NCBI RefSeq assembly: GCF_034263275.1 | Contig: NZ_CP139559.1 | Span: 6,944,001 to 7,008,000 of the forward strand | Origin: Mucilaginibacter sp. cycad4 | GTDB taxonomy: Bacteria; Bacteroidota; Bacteroidia; Sphingobacteriales; Sphingobacteriaceae | Direction: 5' to 3' | Length of the DNA stretch: 64,000 nt | In this document: one piece after another, positions 16,457-24,443 of the stretch | Numbering within the stretch: position 1 is the first letter of the stretch | How the letters are laid out: each line of letters begins with the position of its first letter | The notes under the pieces: model-generated | What the model was told of the DNA's origin: nothing | The model's database searches: none | Seen by the model: the letters and a program-made list of their open reading frames with translations, nothing else | Program-made: the position numbers and the translations under genes

Positions 16457-16903
16457 ATGAATTTAAGTAATTTAAAACCTGCAGAAGGTTCAACCAAAAA
16501 TAGAAAAAGAATTGGCCGTGGTACAGGTTCTGGCCGTGGCGGTACGTCAACCCGTGGCCACAAAGGCGCCGGTTCACGTTCAGGTACCAGCACCAAGGTA
16601 GGCTTTGAAGGCGGTCAGATGCCTTTACAGCGCCGTGTGCCTAAGGTAGGCTTTAAAAACCCTAACCGTGTTGAGTACACAGGTGTAAACCTTGACGTAC
16701 TTCAGGAATTAGTAACAAAATTTTCGCTTACTGCTGTTGATTTTGATACTTTGAAAGAGCACGGTTTGGTATCACGTAACGACCTGGTTAAGATCCTGGG
16801 CCGTGGTGAGCTTACTGCCAAATTAGAAGTTAAAGCACATGCATTTACTGCTACAGCTCAAAAAGCTATTGAAGCTGCAGGTGGTACCATAGTTAAGTTA
16901 TAA
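16457..16903 (+). CDS. rplO: 50S ribosomal protein L15
   Basis: L15 (148 aa), a late assembly protein. The start MNLSNLKPAEGSTKNRKRIG at 16457 is chosen; an ATG at 16439 falls within rpmD. The Gly/Arg-rich loop GRGTGSGRGGTSTRGHKGAG and GFEGGQMPLQRRVPKVGF are diagnostic. secY follows after five bases. Confidence 0.97.
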   Translation: MNLSNLKPAEGSTKNRKRIGRGTGSGRGGTSTRGHKGAGSRSGTSTKVGFEGGQMPLQRRVPKVGFKNPNRVEYTGVNLDVLQELVTKFSLTAVDFDTLKEHGLVSRNDLVKILGRGELTAKLEVKAHAFTATAQKAIEAAGGTIVKL

Positions 16904-16908
16904 TTTCG

Positions 16909-18252
16909 ATGAAGAAATTTTTCACCACATTATCCAATATCTGGAAAATCGAAGATCTGAGAGTGCGTATTATTAACACACTCTTATTTCTTTTAATATA
17001 TCGTGTAGGCTCATTCGTGGTTTTACCGGGCGTTAACGCTGCGGTAGCATCAACCCAAAAGGCAGAAGGATTAGTAGGATTGCTGAATATGTTTGCAGGA
17101 GGATCGTTTTCACGTTCCTCTATTTTCGCGTTAGGTGTTATGCCTTACATTTCGGCTTCAATTGTGGTGCAACTGCTGGGTATTGCCGTTCCGTATTTTA
17201 CCAAATTGCAAAAAGAAGGTGAAAGCGGACGCAACAAGCTTAACCAATGGACCCGCTACCTAACCATAGGTATTACCTTTTTACAGGCTATAGGTTACCT
17301 TAAATCGCAGGTTGCTGCCGATGCAAGGACTATTGCCGATCCTTTCACCTTCATCTTCCTTAACACTTTCGTGTTAACGGCAGGTACATTATTTGTAATG
17401 TGGTTAGGTGAAAAGATCACGGATAAAGGTATCGGTAATGGTATATCGCTCATCATTATGGTGGGTATCATTGCTCAGTTACCAGGCGCTTTTACAACCG
17501 AGTTCATTTCGCGTAATGGCGGTGCCGGTGGTTTGATCGCTTTCATTGTGGAGATCGTAGGTCTTATTGGTGTGGTAATGTTCACTATACTGATAGTACA
17601 GGGAACACGTAAAATTTCGGTACAGTACGCTAAACGTATTGTGGGTAACAAACAATATGGCGGTGTGCGCCAGTACATACCTTTAAAGGTAAATGCTGCC
17701 GGTGTAATGCCAATCATCTTTGCGCAGGCATTGATGTTTATCCCGCAAACAGTATCGCAGTTTTTCCCTAATGTATCATCAAACGGTATATTGATAGCTT
17801 TAGCTAACTATAACTCATGGGAGCATAACCTGTTGTTTGGGATCCTGATCATCCTGTTCACTTACTTCTATACGGCTATTACGGTTAATCCTAACCAAAT
17901 GGCCGATGATATGAAGAAGAACGGTGGTTTTATCCCGGGCATCAAACCAGGCCGTACTACTGCCGAGTTTATTGATGGTGTAATTTCAAAGATAACTTTA
18001 CCAGGATCAGTATTCCTGGCTATTATAGCAATCATCCCGGCATTGGCCAGTTTGGTTGGTGTATCTCCAATATTTGCAAGGTTCTTCGGCGGTACATCGC
18101 TGATCATCCTGGTGGGTGTTGTGCTGGATACATTACAGCAAATAGAAAGTCACCTGTTGATGCGCCATTATGATGGTTTAATGAAAACCGGACGGATTAA
18201 GGGACGTACAGCTATGCCTGCCGCTGCCGGTACCAGTCCGACAGCGATTTAA
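16909..18252 (+). CDS. secY: Protein translocase subunit SecY
   Basis: The 447-residue channel subunit of the Sec translocon. About ten membrane helices are visible. The plug and first-loop region GLLNMFAGGSFSRSSIFALG, then MPYISASIVVQLL, and the cytoplasmic loop region GIKPGRTTAEFID and QIESHLLMRHYDG are conserved SecY elements. Its position after rplO is the standard spc-operon place. Confidence 0.97.
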   Translation: MKKFFTTLSNIWKIEDLRVRIINTLLFLLIYRVGSFVVLPGVNAAVASTQKAEGLVGLLNMFAGGSFSRSSIFALGVMPYISASIVVQLLGIAVPYFTKLQKEGESGRNKLNQWTRYLTIGITFLQAIGYLKSQVAADARTIADPFTFIFLNTFVLTAGTLFVMWLGEKITDKGIGNGISLIIMVGIIAQLPGAFTTEFISRNGGAGGLIAFIVEIVGLIGVVMFTILIVQGTRKISVQYAKRIVGNKQYGGVRQYIPLKVNAAGVMPIIFAQALMFIPQTVSQFFPNVSSNGILIALANYNSWEHNLLFGILIILFTYFYTAITVNPNQMADDMKKNGGFIPGIKPGRTTAEFIDGVISKITLPGSVFLAIIAIIPALASLVGVSPIFARFFGGTSLIILVGVVLDTLQQIESHLLMRHYDGLMKTGRIKGRTAMPAAAGTSPTAI

Positions 18253-18258
18253 TTAGTA

Positions 18259-19050
18259 ATGTCAAAAATCAATTATAAGTCTGTCGAAGAGATAGAACTC
18301 ATAAGAGAAAGTTCTTTACTTGTTTCAAAAACACTCGGAGAGATAGCTAAGGTTATTGCTCCGGGTGTTAAAACAATTGAACTGGATAAACTTGCCGAAA
18401 CCTTTATACGGGACAACGGCGGGGTTCCTGCCTTTTTAAACTATCACGGATTTCCTTACTCACTGTGTATTTCGCTGAATGACCAGGTTGTACACGGTTT
18501 CCCCGGATCGCATGTTTTAACTGAAGGCGACCTGGTATCGGTTGATTGCGGTGTTGTTTTAAATAAATACTACGGCGATTCGGCTTATACCTTTGCCATT
18601 GGCGAAGTAAGCGACCAGGTTAAAAAGCTGATGCGTGTTACGCAGGAATGCTTAAAGCTGGGTGTTGAAAAAGCGGTTGTAGGGATGCGTATAGGTGATA
18701 TAGGATACGCGGTACAGGAACATGCCGAAAAGAACGGCTTTGGTGTAGTAAAGGAGCTGGTGGGCCATGGTGTAGGGTTAAAACTGCACGAAAAGCCCGA
18801 AGTACCTAACTATGGCAAACGCGGTGCCGGTATCAAACTGGAAGAAGGGATGGTTATAGCCATTGAGCCCATGATCAATGCCGGCCGTGCCGGTGTTAAG
18901 TTTTGGGATGATGGCTGGACAGTTTCAACATCCGACAAGAAACCTTCGGCACATTACGAGCATACAGTAGCAGTACGCAAAGGTACACCAGACATTTTAT
19001 CGACGTTTGATTACGTAGAAAATGTTTTAAAAGAAAAAAATAATAATTAA
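18259..19050 (+). CDS. map: Methionine aminopeptidase, type I
   Basis: Removes the N-terminal Met from new proteins; a 263-residue cytoplasmic metalloenzyme. Metal ligands are visible as the Asp in VSVDCGVVLN, the Asp in YYGDSAYTF, the His in GHGVGLKLHEKP, the Glu in AIEPMINAG and the Glu in HYEHTVAV. CISLNDQVVHGFPG is the usual type I block before the first ligand. It starts six bases after secY. Confidence 0.96.
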   Translation: MSKINYKSVEEIELIRESSLLVSKTLGEIAKVIAPGVKTIELDKLAETFIRDNGGVPAFLNYHGFPYSLCISLNDQVVHGFPGSHVLTEGDLVSVDCGVVLNKYYGDSAYTFAIGEVSDQVKKLMRVTQECLKLGVEKAVVGMRIGDIGYAVQEHAEKNGFGVVKELVGHGVGLKLHEKPEVPNYGKRGAGIKLEEGMVIAIEPMINAGRAGVKFWDDGWTVSTSDKKPSAHYEHTVAVRKGTPDILSTFDYVENVLKEKNNN

Positions 19051-19062
19051 ATAATTTTTTAT

Positions 19063-19070
19063 TAATTTTG
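19063..19070 (+). promoter_or_regulatory. Probable internal -7 promoter element before infA
   Basis: TAATTTTG followed by C fits the TAnnTTTG consensus and lies 45 bases before the infA start, in the 64-base gap after map. A -33 TTTG at the usual spacing is not seen. An internal promoter would let infA, rpmJ and the alpha-operon genes be expressed separately. Confidence 0.4.
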
Positions 19071-19114
19071 CATCCCGGTTTTAGGGCGGATAATTAAGTA
19101 ATAATCAACAAAAT

Positions 19115-19333
19115 ATGGCTAAACAATCTTCGATTGAGCAAGACGGTACAATTAGAGAGGCATTGTCAAATGCAATGTTCAGAGTTGAACTTGAAAATGG
19201 TCATGAGATTATAGCGCACATATCGGGCAAAATGCGTATGCACTACATTAAAATTCTTCCTGGCGACAGGGTGAAACTGGAAATGAGTCCATATGATTTA
19301 ACAAAGGGTAGAATAACCTATAGATATAAATAA
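19115..19333 (+). CDS. infA: Translation initiation factor IF-1
   Basis: A 72-residue OB-fold factor that occupies the A site during initiation. MAKQSSIEQDGTIREALSNA, the central GHEIIAHISGKMRMHYIKIL and the end MSPYDLTKGRITYRYK are essentially the consensus. Confidence 0.98.
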   Translation: MAKQSSIEQDGTIREALSNAMFRVELENGHEIIAHISGKMRMHYIKILPGDRVKLEMSPYDLTKGRITYRYK

Positions 19334-19337
19334 AAAG

Positions 19338-19454
19338 ATGAAAGTTAGAGCATCCATCAAAAAGCGCAGCGCTGATTGCAAGATCATCCGCCGTAACGGG
19401 AAACTTTACGTTATTAACAAGAAGAACCCGAAGTTTAAACAACGCCAGGGCTAA
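19338..19454 (+). CDS. rpmJ: 50S ribosomal protein L36 (zinc-independent form)
   Basis: A 38-residue protein beginning MKVRASIKKRSADCKIIRR and ending KKNPKFKQRQG, four bases after infA as usual. The zinc-ligating Cys/Cys/Cys/His set of the C+ form is not complete: only the Cys in SADCK remains. This is the C-minus type. Confidence 0.95.
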   Translation: MKVRASIKKRSADCKIIRRNGKLYVINKKNPKFKQRQG

Positions 19455-19464
19455 GAACAATTAC

Positions 19465-19535
19465 TGAATTGGAGAATGATTGAATTACTGATGATAGCGA
19501 TTCGATAATTCAATAATTCGATAACTCAATAAATT
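19465..19535. repeat. Low-complexity repeat in the rpmJ-rpsM spacer
   Basis: Words such as GAATTGGAGAATGATTGAATT and GATAATTCAATAATTCGATAA occur in opposing orientation in the 90-base spacer, able to form an AT-rich imperfect hairpin. It belongs to the in-operon spacer class. Confidence 0.55.
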
Positions 19536-19544
19536 ACAAGAAAT

Positions 19545-19922
19545 ATGGCAAGGATATCAGGTATTGATTTACCAAAGAATAAAAGAGGAGAAATCGGACT
19601 TACTTACATTTTCGGTATTGGCCGCTCAACAGCTCAAAGAATTTTGACTGAGGCTGGTATTGATTTTAACATCAAAGTACAAGACTGGACCGATGAGCAA
19701 TTATCTTCTATACGCGGAATTATTAACGACCAGATTAAGGTTGAAGGTGCATTACGTTCAGAAGTGCAGCTTAACATTAAACGTTTGATGGATATTGGTT
19801 GTTACCGTGGTACACGTCACCGTAAAGGTTTACCATTACGTGGTCAGCGTACTAAAAACAACTCACGTACCCGTAAAGGAAAACGTAAAACAGTTGCTAA
19901 CAAGAAAAAAGCTACTAAATAG
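19545..19922 (+). CDS. rpsM: 30S ribosomal protein S13
   Basis: S13 (125 aa), head of the small subunit, inter-subunit bridge B1. MARISGIDLPKNKRGEIGLT, the HhH-like YIFGIGRSTAQRILTEAGI, and YRGTRHRKGLPLRGQRTKNN are the signatures. It opens the alpha-operon part. Confidence 0.98.
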   Translation: MARISGIDLPKNKRGEIGLTYIFGIGRSTAQRILTEAGIDFNIKVQDWTDEQLSSIRGIINDQIKVEGALRSEVQLNIKRLMDIGCYRGTRHRKGLPLRGQRTKNNSRTRKGKRKTVANKKKATK

Positions 19923-20045
19923 TAAGTGAATAGTGATTGGTGGGCGGTGAGTAGTTGTCGCTTCGCAGATCATTAGGATTACCTCATTTTACAGTATAAT
20001 TAATGGGTCCGGATTATTCGCTAATTCAGTAATTCATTAATTCAA
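19921..20045. repeat. Low-complexity inverted words in the rpsM-rpsK spacer
   Basis: Left part GTGAATAGTGATTGG and right part TTCGCTAATTCAGTAATTCATTAATTC are loosely complementary, with GTCGCTTCGC between them. Folding is imperfect; listed because it follows the same pattern as neighbouring spacers. Confidence 0.4.
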
Positions 20046-20056
20046 AAATTAAAAAA

Positions 20057-20446
20057 ATGGCTAAAGCTAAAAAAGTAACCAAGAAACGCATTGTGATTGT
20101 TGAGCCGGTTGGCGAAGCACACATCAATGCTACTTTCAACAACATCATCATCACCCTTACCAACAAAACCGGCCAGGCAGTTTCATGGTCATCAGCTGGT
20201 AAAATGGGTTTCAAAGGTTCAAAAAAGAATACTCCTTACGCTGCTTCACAAGCTGCTGCCGATTGCGGTAAAGTTGCTTATGACTTAGGCTTGCGTAAAG
20301 TTGAAGTATTTGTAAAAGGCCCTGGTGCCGGTCGTGAATCTGCTATCCGTACTTTGCAAACTGCAGGTATCGAAGTAACTACGATTAAAGATATTACACC
20401 GCTTCCGCACAACGGTTGCCGTCCTTCAAAAAGAAGAAGAGTTTAA
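20057..20446 (+). CDS. rpsK: 30S ribosomal protein S11
   Basis: S11 (129 aa), platform of the small subunit. GEAHINATFNNIIITLTNKT, WSSAGKMGFKGSKKNTPYAA and the end DITPLPHNGCRPSKRRRV are family hallmarks. Confidence 0.98.
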   Translation: MAKAKKVTKKRIVIVEPVGEAHINATFNNIIITLTNKTGQAVSWSSAGKMGFKGSKKNTPYAASQAAADCGKVAYDLGLRKVEVFVKGPGAGRESAIRTLQTAGIEVTTIKDITPLPHNGCRPSKRRRV

Positions 20447-20513
20447 TTAACATATTTTTTAAAGCTAAGATTCGGCAGCTGCAGGCTGCATGATACTTTA
20501 AGAACACACAAAA

Positions 20514-21122
20514 ATGGCCAGATATACAGGACCAAAATCCAAAATTGCCCGTCGTTTCCGTGAGCCGATCTTCGGTCCGGACAAAGCGTTAGATCGTAAA
20601 AACTATCCACCGGGCCAACATGGCGCGTCAAAACGCCGTGGAAAGCAATCAGAGTATTCAACTCAGTTGCAAGAGAAACAAAAAGTTAAATACACTTACG
20701 GTGTATTGGAACGTCAGTTCGAAAACTTATTTCACCGCGCTTCTGCTAAAGAAGGTATCACAGGCGAAAACCTGTTGAAATTCCTGGAAGCACGTTTAGA
20801 CAACGCTGTTTTCCGTTTAGGAATTGCTCCTACACGTTCGGCAGCACGTCAATTGGTTAACCACAAACACATCACTGTTAACGGTGCTGTTGTAAACATC
20901 GCTTCATATGCATTGAAAGCTGGTGACGTGGTTGCAGTACGTGAAAAATCTAAATCATTAGAAGCTATCACTACTTCAGTAGCCGGAAGAAGAATCAACA
21001 AATACAGCTGGTTAGAGTGGGATGCAAGTGCCTTAACAGGTAAATTCCTTAACTATCCTAACCGCGATGAGATCCCTGAAAACATCAAGGAAAACCTGAT
21101 CGTCGAGTTGTACTCAAAATAA
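20514..21122 (+). CDS. rpsD: 30S ribosomal protein S4
   Basis: S4 (202 aa), a primary 16S rRNA binder. MARYTGPKSKIARRFREPIF, LEARLDNAVFRLGIAPTRSA and the S4 RNA-binding domain ARQLVNHKHITVNGAVVNIA are clear. No zinc-binding Cys cluster is present at the N-terminus. Confidence 0.98.
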   Translation: MARYTGPKSKIARRFREPIFGPDKALDRKNYPPGQHGASKRRGKQSEYSTQLQEKQKVKYTYGVLERQFENLFHRASAKEGITGENLLKFLEARLDNAVFRLGIAPTRSAARQLVNHKHITVNGAVVNIASYALKAGDVVAVREKSKSLEAITTSVAGRRINKYSWLEWDASALTGKFLNYPNRDEIPENIKENLIVELYSK

Positions 21123-21123
21123 T

Positions 21124-21285
21124 AAGATATTGGATATTAGATGTGAGATTTGGGACTTGTTCTCAAATCTCATTTCTGGTTACATACGTAAACAAATCAA
21201 TTATAAGAATGTTCTTAGGTACCAGATAGTTGAATACAGGCGTGCAAAATGTCTTAAATCTAATATCTCAAATCTCAGATCTATT
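21124..21285. repeat. Low-complexity inverted words in the rpsD-rpoA spacer
   Basis: The left part GATATTGGATATTAGATGTGA GATTTGGG is complementary to TCTCAAATCTC-type words at 21160-21172 and again at 21255-21282 (AAATCTAATATCTCAAATCTC). The spacer is 192 bases, the widest in the operon. Between the arms lies about 75 bases without obvious structure. Confidence 0.55.
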
Positions 21286-21314
21286 AATTAGTAAACAATA
21301 AATAAAGGATATAA

Positions 21315-22307
21315 ATGGCAATTTTAGCATTTCAAAAACCAGACAAGGTTATCATGCAAAAAGCAAATGATTTTGATGGTACGTTTGAATTTCGTCCGTT
21401 AGAACCAGGCTTTGGTGTAACCATTGGTAATGCTCTGCGTCGTATCTTACTTTCATCACTTGAGGGTTATGCAATTACTTCTGTACGTTTTTCGGGAGTA
21501 ACGCATGAATTTTCGACCATCAAAGGTGTTGTTGAAGACGTAACCGAGATCATCCTGAACCTTAAACAAGTTCGTTTTAAGAAAACAGGTGAATCTGGCG
21601 ACAGCGAGAAAATATTTGTTATTGTAAATGGCCAGGATGCATTTAGAGCAGGAGATATCACCAAATTCTCTAACAACTTTACTGTATTAAATCCTGATTT
21701 GGTACTTTGCAATATGGACCCGGCTGTAACGCTTGAAGTTGAGCTTACTGTTGGCAAAGGCCGTGGTTACGTACCAAGCGAGGAAAATAAGAATCCTGAC
21801 GCTAACGTAGGTGTTATAGCTATCGACTCGATCTATACGCCGATCAAAAACGTAAAATATACCATCGAAAACTATCGTGTTGAGCAAAAAACCGACTATG
21901 AAAAATTAGTACTGGATATTGCTACCGATGGTTCTATCCATCCTGAAGATGCTTTGAAAGAAGCAGCTAAGATCCTGATCCAGCACTTTATGCTGTTCAG
22001 CGATGAAAACATGATGCTTGAAGCACAGGCTAAAGAAGAAACCAAAGAAGTTGACGAAGAGATCCTGCACATGCGCAAGATCCTTAAAACCGAACTGGTT
22101 GATCTTGACCTTTCTGTACGTGCCCTTAACTGCCTTAAAGCTGCGGATATCCGTAGCCTGGCCGACTTAGTATCGTACGATGTTGCTGACATGTTAAAAT
22201 TCAGGAACTTTGGTAAAAAATCGTTAACTGAAATCCAGGACCTGGTTAAATCAAAAGGTTTATCTTTTGGTATGAACCTGTCTAAATTTAAGTTAGACGA
22301 AGAATAA
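21315..22307 (+). CDS. rpoA: RNA polymerase alpha subunit
   Basis: A 330-residue alpha subunit. The N-terminal dimerisation domain carries GTFEFRPLEPGFGVTIGNAL RRILLSS, and the C-terminal DNA/activator-binding domain carries LDLSVRALNCLKAADIRSLA and FRNFGKKSLTEIQDLV. It stands between rpsD and rplQ as in most bacteria. Confidence 0.98.
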   Translation: MAILAFQKPDKVIMQKANDFDGTFEFRPLEPGFGVTIGNALRRILLSSLEGYAITSVRFSGVTHEFSTIKGVVEDVTEIILNLKQVRFKKTGESGDSEKIFVIVNGQDAFRAGDITKFSNNFTVLNPDLVLCNMDPAVTLEVELTVGKGRGYVPSEENKNPDANVGVIAIDSIYTPIKNVKYTIENYRVEQKTDYEKLVLDIATDGSIHPEDALKEAAKILIQHFMLFSDENMMLEAQAKEETKEVDEEILHMRKILKTELVDLDLSVRALNCLKAADIRSLADLVSYDVADMLKFRNFGKKSLTEIQDLVKSKGLSFGMNLSKFKLDEE

Positions 22308-22311
22308 AAAA

Positions 22312-22395
22312 AGAAGCAAGACTGTGAGAAGCAAGAGGCAAGATAGATTTTAGATCTTGCCTCTTGATTTCTTGACTCTTGGTTCTTGTTACAAA
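22312..22395. repeat. Hairpin of CAAGA words in the rpoA-rplQ spacer
   Basis: CAAGAGGCAAGAT at 22332-22344 pairs perfectly with ATCTTGCCTCTTG at 22354-22366 around nine bases, and looser pairing of AAGCAAGACTGTGAGAAG with TTTCTTGACTCTTGGTTCTTG extends it. No T tract follows, so read-through into rplQ is expected. Confidence 0.75.
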
Positions 22396-22468
22396 CATTT
22401 AAGCGAAAGCATAATTCCGAGGGCTTGAGCCAATCGCCCAACGGTATGCACGTGAAATAAATAAAACA

Positions 22469-23020
22469 ATGAGACACGGAAACAAAAACAATCACTTAGG
22501 CCGTACTACCAGCCACCGCAAAGCGATGCTGGCTAACATGGCATCTTCGCTTATTTTACACAAGCGTATTACTACAACATTAGCAAAAGCAAAAGTTTTA
22601 CGCGGTTATGTTGAGCCACTTTTAACAAAATCAAAAAACGATACTACACACTCTCGTCGTACAGTGTTTAGCTACCTGCAGGATAAAGACGCTACTTCAA
22701 TCGTTTTCCGCGAAATCGCAGAAAAGATTGCTAACCGTCCGGGTGGTTATACCCGTATCATCAAGTTAGAAAACCGTTTAGGCGATAACGCTGAAATGGC
22801 AATCATCGAGCTTGTTGATTACAACACTGTTTACGGTGCTGACGCTGCTGCTCCTGCTAAGAAATCAACCCGTCGTCGTGGTGGTTCCGGTGCAAAAGCT
22901 AAAACTGCTGCTCCCGTAGCTGCAGAAGAAGCTGTAGTAGTTGAAGACGTTAAAGAAGAACCAGCTGCTGAAGCACCTGCACCTTCTGAAAACGAAGAAA
23001 ACGCTGAAAAAGGCGAATAA
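22469..23020 (+). CDS. rplQ: 50S ribosomal protein L17 with an acidic tail
   Basis: L17 surrounds the exit-tunnel opening. The core MRHGNKNNHLGRTTSHRKAM to AIIELVDYN (about residues 1-122) is canonical. The protein runs on for about 60 more residues: a basic stretch KKSTRRRGGSGAKAK, then an Ala/Glu/Pro-rich acidic tail ending ENAEKGE. The usual L17 length is about 120. Tails of this kind occur in Bacteroidota L17; function unknown. It is the last gene of the operon. Confidence 0.97.
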   Translation: MRHGNKNNHLGRTTSHRKAMLANMASSLILHKRITTTLAKAKVLRGYVEPLLTKSKNDTTHSRRTVFSYLQDKDATSIVFREIAEKIANRPGGYTRIIKLENRLGDNAEMAIIELVDYNTVYGADAAAPAKKSTRRRGGSGAKAKTAAPVAAEEAVVVEDVKEEPAAEAPAPSENEENAEKGE

Positions 23021-23046
23021 TTTAATTATTCACTTTACAAATACTG

Positions 23047-23078
23047 AAAGCGGCCCACTCAATTGAGTGGGCCGCTTT
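23047..23078 (+). terminator. Terminator of the ribosomal operon
   Basis: A perfect 16-bp stem in which AAAGCGGCCCACTCAA pairs with TTGAGTGGGCCGCTTT, followed by T-rich sequence, 27 bases after rplQ. A strong rho-independent terminator. Confidence 0.9.
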
Positions 23079-23108
23079 TGTTTAATGGTTTTATATGATG
23101 TCACGAGT

Positions 23109-23167
23109 GTAGCGTGGCAATGGCATGCTATACAGGGCGGGTGCACCACCCGCGATTGCCACGTTGC
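23109..23167. repeat. Nested inverted repeat
   Basis: GTAGCGTGGCAAT at 23109-23121 pairs with ATTGCCACGTTGC at 23155-23167 (one mismatch). Between them GCGGGTG-CAC-CACCCGC at 23137-23153 forms a perfect inner hairpin. It looks like a REP-type element, between the operon terminator and the acetyltransferase. Confidence 0.65.
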
Positions 23168-23210
23168 TCCAGGGCTCTTATCCGCCCCGCTGCTCCTCCT
23201 CATATTGACC

Positions 23211-23738
23211 CTATTGGTTTTTTTTCAGACGATAGGTCAATAAACCTTCTGCTTCCCTCATCAAACTAAACCCACATTTATCCAGGATCCTTTTTGATGG
23301 CAGGTTATCGGCATAGGTGTTCACTATGATAGCTTTCACAAATTCATGCGTAAATGCCCATTGCGAAAGCAACTGCAAAGCTTCGGTAGCATAGCCTTTG
23401 TTATGCTGGTTTGCATCGATCATGTAACCTATTTCTGCTTCTCCATCGGAGTTGGGATAGCCGGCAAAGCCCATGCCGCCGATAACGGTGTTGCTGCTTT
23501 TAAGAACAATTTCCCAGCCGGTATACCAAAGATATTTATCAGGAAAGGAGAGCGTATTGGGCAGCCAGAAATTATCGAAGGCATCATCAATTTCTTTGAT
23601 ATACAGCGGATCGATCAGCATAGCTGAAGGGTTTAAACCCAACGCTGCTTCCAGTAGCCTGCGGTCTTGTTTGAGCAATAATAATTGTGCGTGTGTTAAC
23701 GGTATCATCTTTAACCGTTGTGATTGGATAAAAAACAT
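23211..23738 (-). CDS. GNAT-family N-acetyltransferase (RimJ/RimL-like)
   Basis: A 175-residue single-domain acetyltransferase. The acetyl-CoA binding block is IDANQHNKGYATEALQLLSQ (Q-x-x-G-x-A pattern as HNKGYA), preceded by VIGGMGFAGYPNSDGEAEIGY, and followed by YADNLPSKRILDKCGFSLMR, the standard N-x-x-S-x-x-hydrophobic-hydrophobic-x-K-x-GF motif. These features place it with the RimJ/RimL-like group that acetylates protein N-termini or small molecules. The actual substrate is unknown. It is a single gene convergent with the ribosomal operon. Confidence 0.85.
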   Translation of the reverse strand: MFFIQSQRLKMIPLTHAQLLLLKQDRRLLEAALGLNPSAMLIDPLYIKEIDDAFDNFWLPNTLSFPDKYLWYTGWEIVLKSSNTVIGGMGFAGYPNSDGEAEIGYMIDANQHNKGYATEALQLLSQWAFTHEFVKAIIVNTYADNLPSKRILDKCGFSLMREAEGLLTYRLKKNQ

Positions 23739-24060
23739 TGGATGTTTGGAATTTATTGGATGTTTGGAATTTAAATAACAATAAGAAACCAGTTCGCTTT
23801 TTTAAAGTGAATGTACAGCCGGTGTGCTATGGCTGTTTGTTATGCAATTCCAGGCAATGAGATTAGCCTGTTAAGTGTGTTAAGTAACAGAGGCGTTTTG
23901 TTTTGTTAATATAAAAGTAAGGATTTTAATTAGGAACCTGTAGTAAGTTATAAAACGCGGAGTGCGTTAGTAGCGGATACCGGCCAAGAGCGTAATGCCT
24001 GCAGGCGTATGAGCGGATAGCCCGGCCCGTTAGCTAACGGGAACGCCCATCAGGATATTG
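23739..24060. other. Intergenic region with short direct repeats
   Basis: It holds two tandem copies of TTGGATGTTTGGAATTTA near 23740-23774 and the dispersed repeat at 23970-24050. No gene is seen. Confidence 0.45.
23970..24050. repeat. Dispersed repeat GTAGCGGATACCGGCC, copy 1
   Basis: The block from GTAGCGGATACCGGCC through GCGTAATGCC, GCAGGCGTATGAGCGGATAG and on to AACGCCC is repeated with few changes at 54579-54650 in the same orientation. Internal inverted words (GCGGATAC/GAGCGGATAG with CGGCC/GGGCC) suggest a REP-like structure. Confidence 0.7.
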
Positions 24061-24186
24061 CTATTCTTCGTTTTGTTGGTCAGGCTGAACATAGTTTTCT
24101 TTAATGCTACTTATAGAAAATTCAAGTGCCCGCTGTACCTGGAAAGTACGGATGGCAATATCTGCAAAGGCAGGTGAATATATTAG
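24061..24186 (-). pseudogene. Possible C-terminal gene remnant
   Basis: Directly after the YoeB stop on the minus strand lies a 41-codon frame without a start codon, reading SPAFADIAIRTFQVQRALEF and SISSIKENYVQPDQQNEE before TAG at 24061-24063. The amphipathic helical pattern and polar end look like the C-terminus of a real protein. It could be the remainder of a gene lost when the toxin-antitoxin pair arrived. No family is recognised. Confidence 0.3.
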
Positions 24187-24443
24187 TTATAATGGCCTTT
24201 TACAGAATATATAATTATGTTATTCTCGATTACTTCGTAAATGATACGATGTTGATTGTCGATTCGCCTTGACCATTTACCCGAAAATTCATATTTTAAT
24301 GGCTCAGGCTTACCTATGCCGATAAATGGAGATGATTGTATGGAAACAAGTAACTTTTCGATTTTCTTTACTATGGATGTTTGTCCGCTTTTTAAGAAAA
24401 ACCTGATGTCTTCCTTAGCCGTATCGGTTATTACAAGTTCCAT
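24183..24443 (-). CDS. Txe/YoeB family addiction-module toxin
   Basis: An 86-residue RelE-superfamily mRNA interferase that cleaves mRNA in the ribosomal A site. The YoeB signature is clear: GIGKPEPLKYEFSGKWSRRI DNQHRIIYEV and the end YSVKGHYN. The catalytic Glu (in GKPEPLK), Arg (in SRRI) and the C-terminal His-Tyr pair are all present, so it is probably active. It overlaps the 3' end of its antitoxin by 13 bases, the usual order for the family (antitoxin first). Confidence 0.88.
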   Translation of the reverse strand: MELVITDTAKEDIRFFLKSGQTSIVKKIEKLLVSIQSSPFIGIGKPEPLKYEFSGKWSRRIDNQHRIIYEVIENNIIIYSVKGHYN

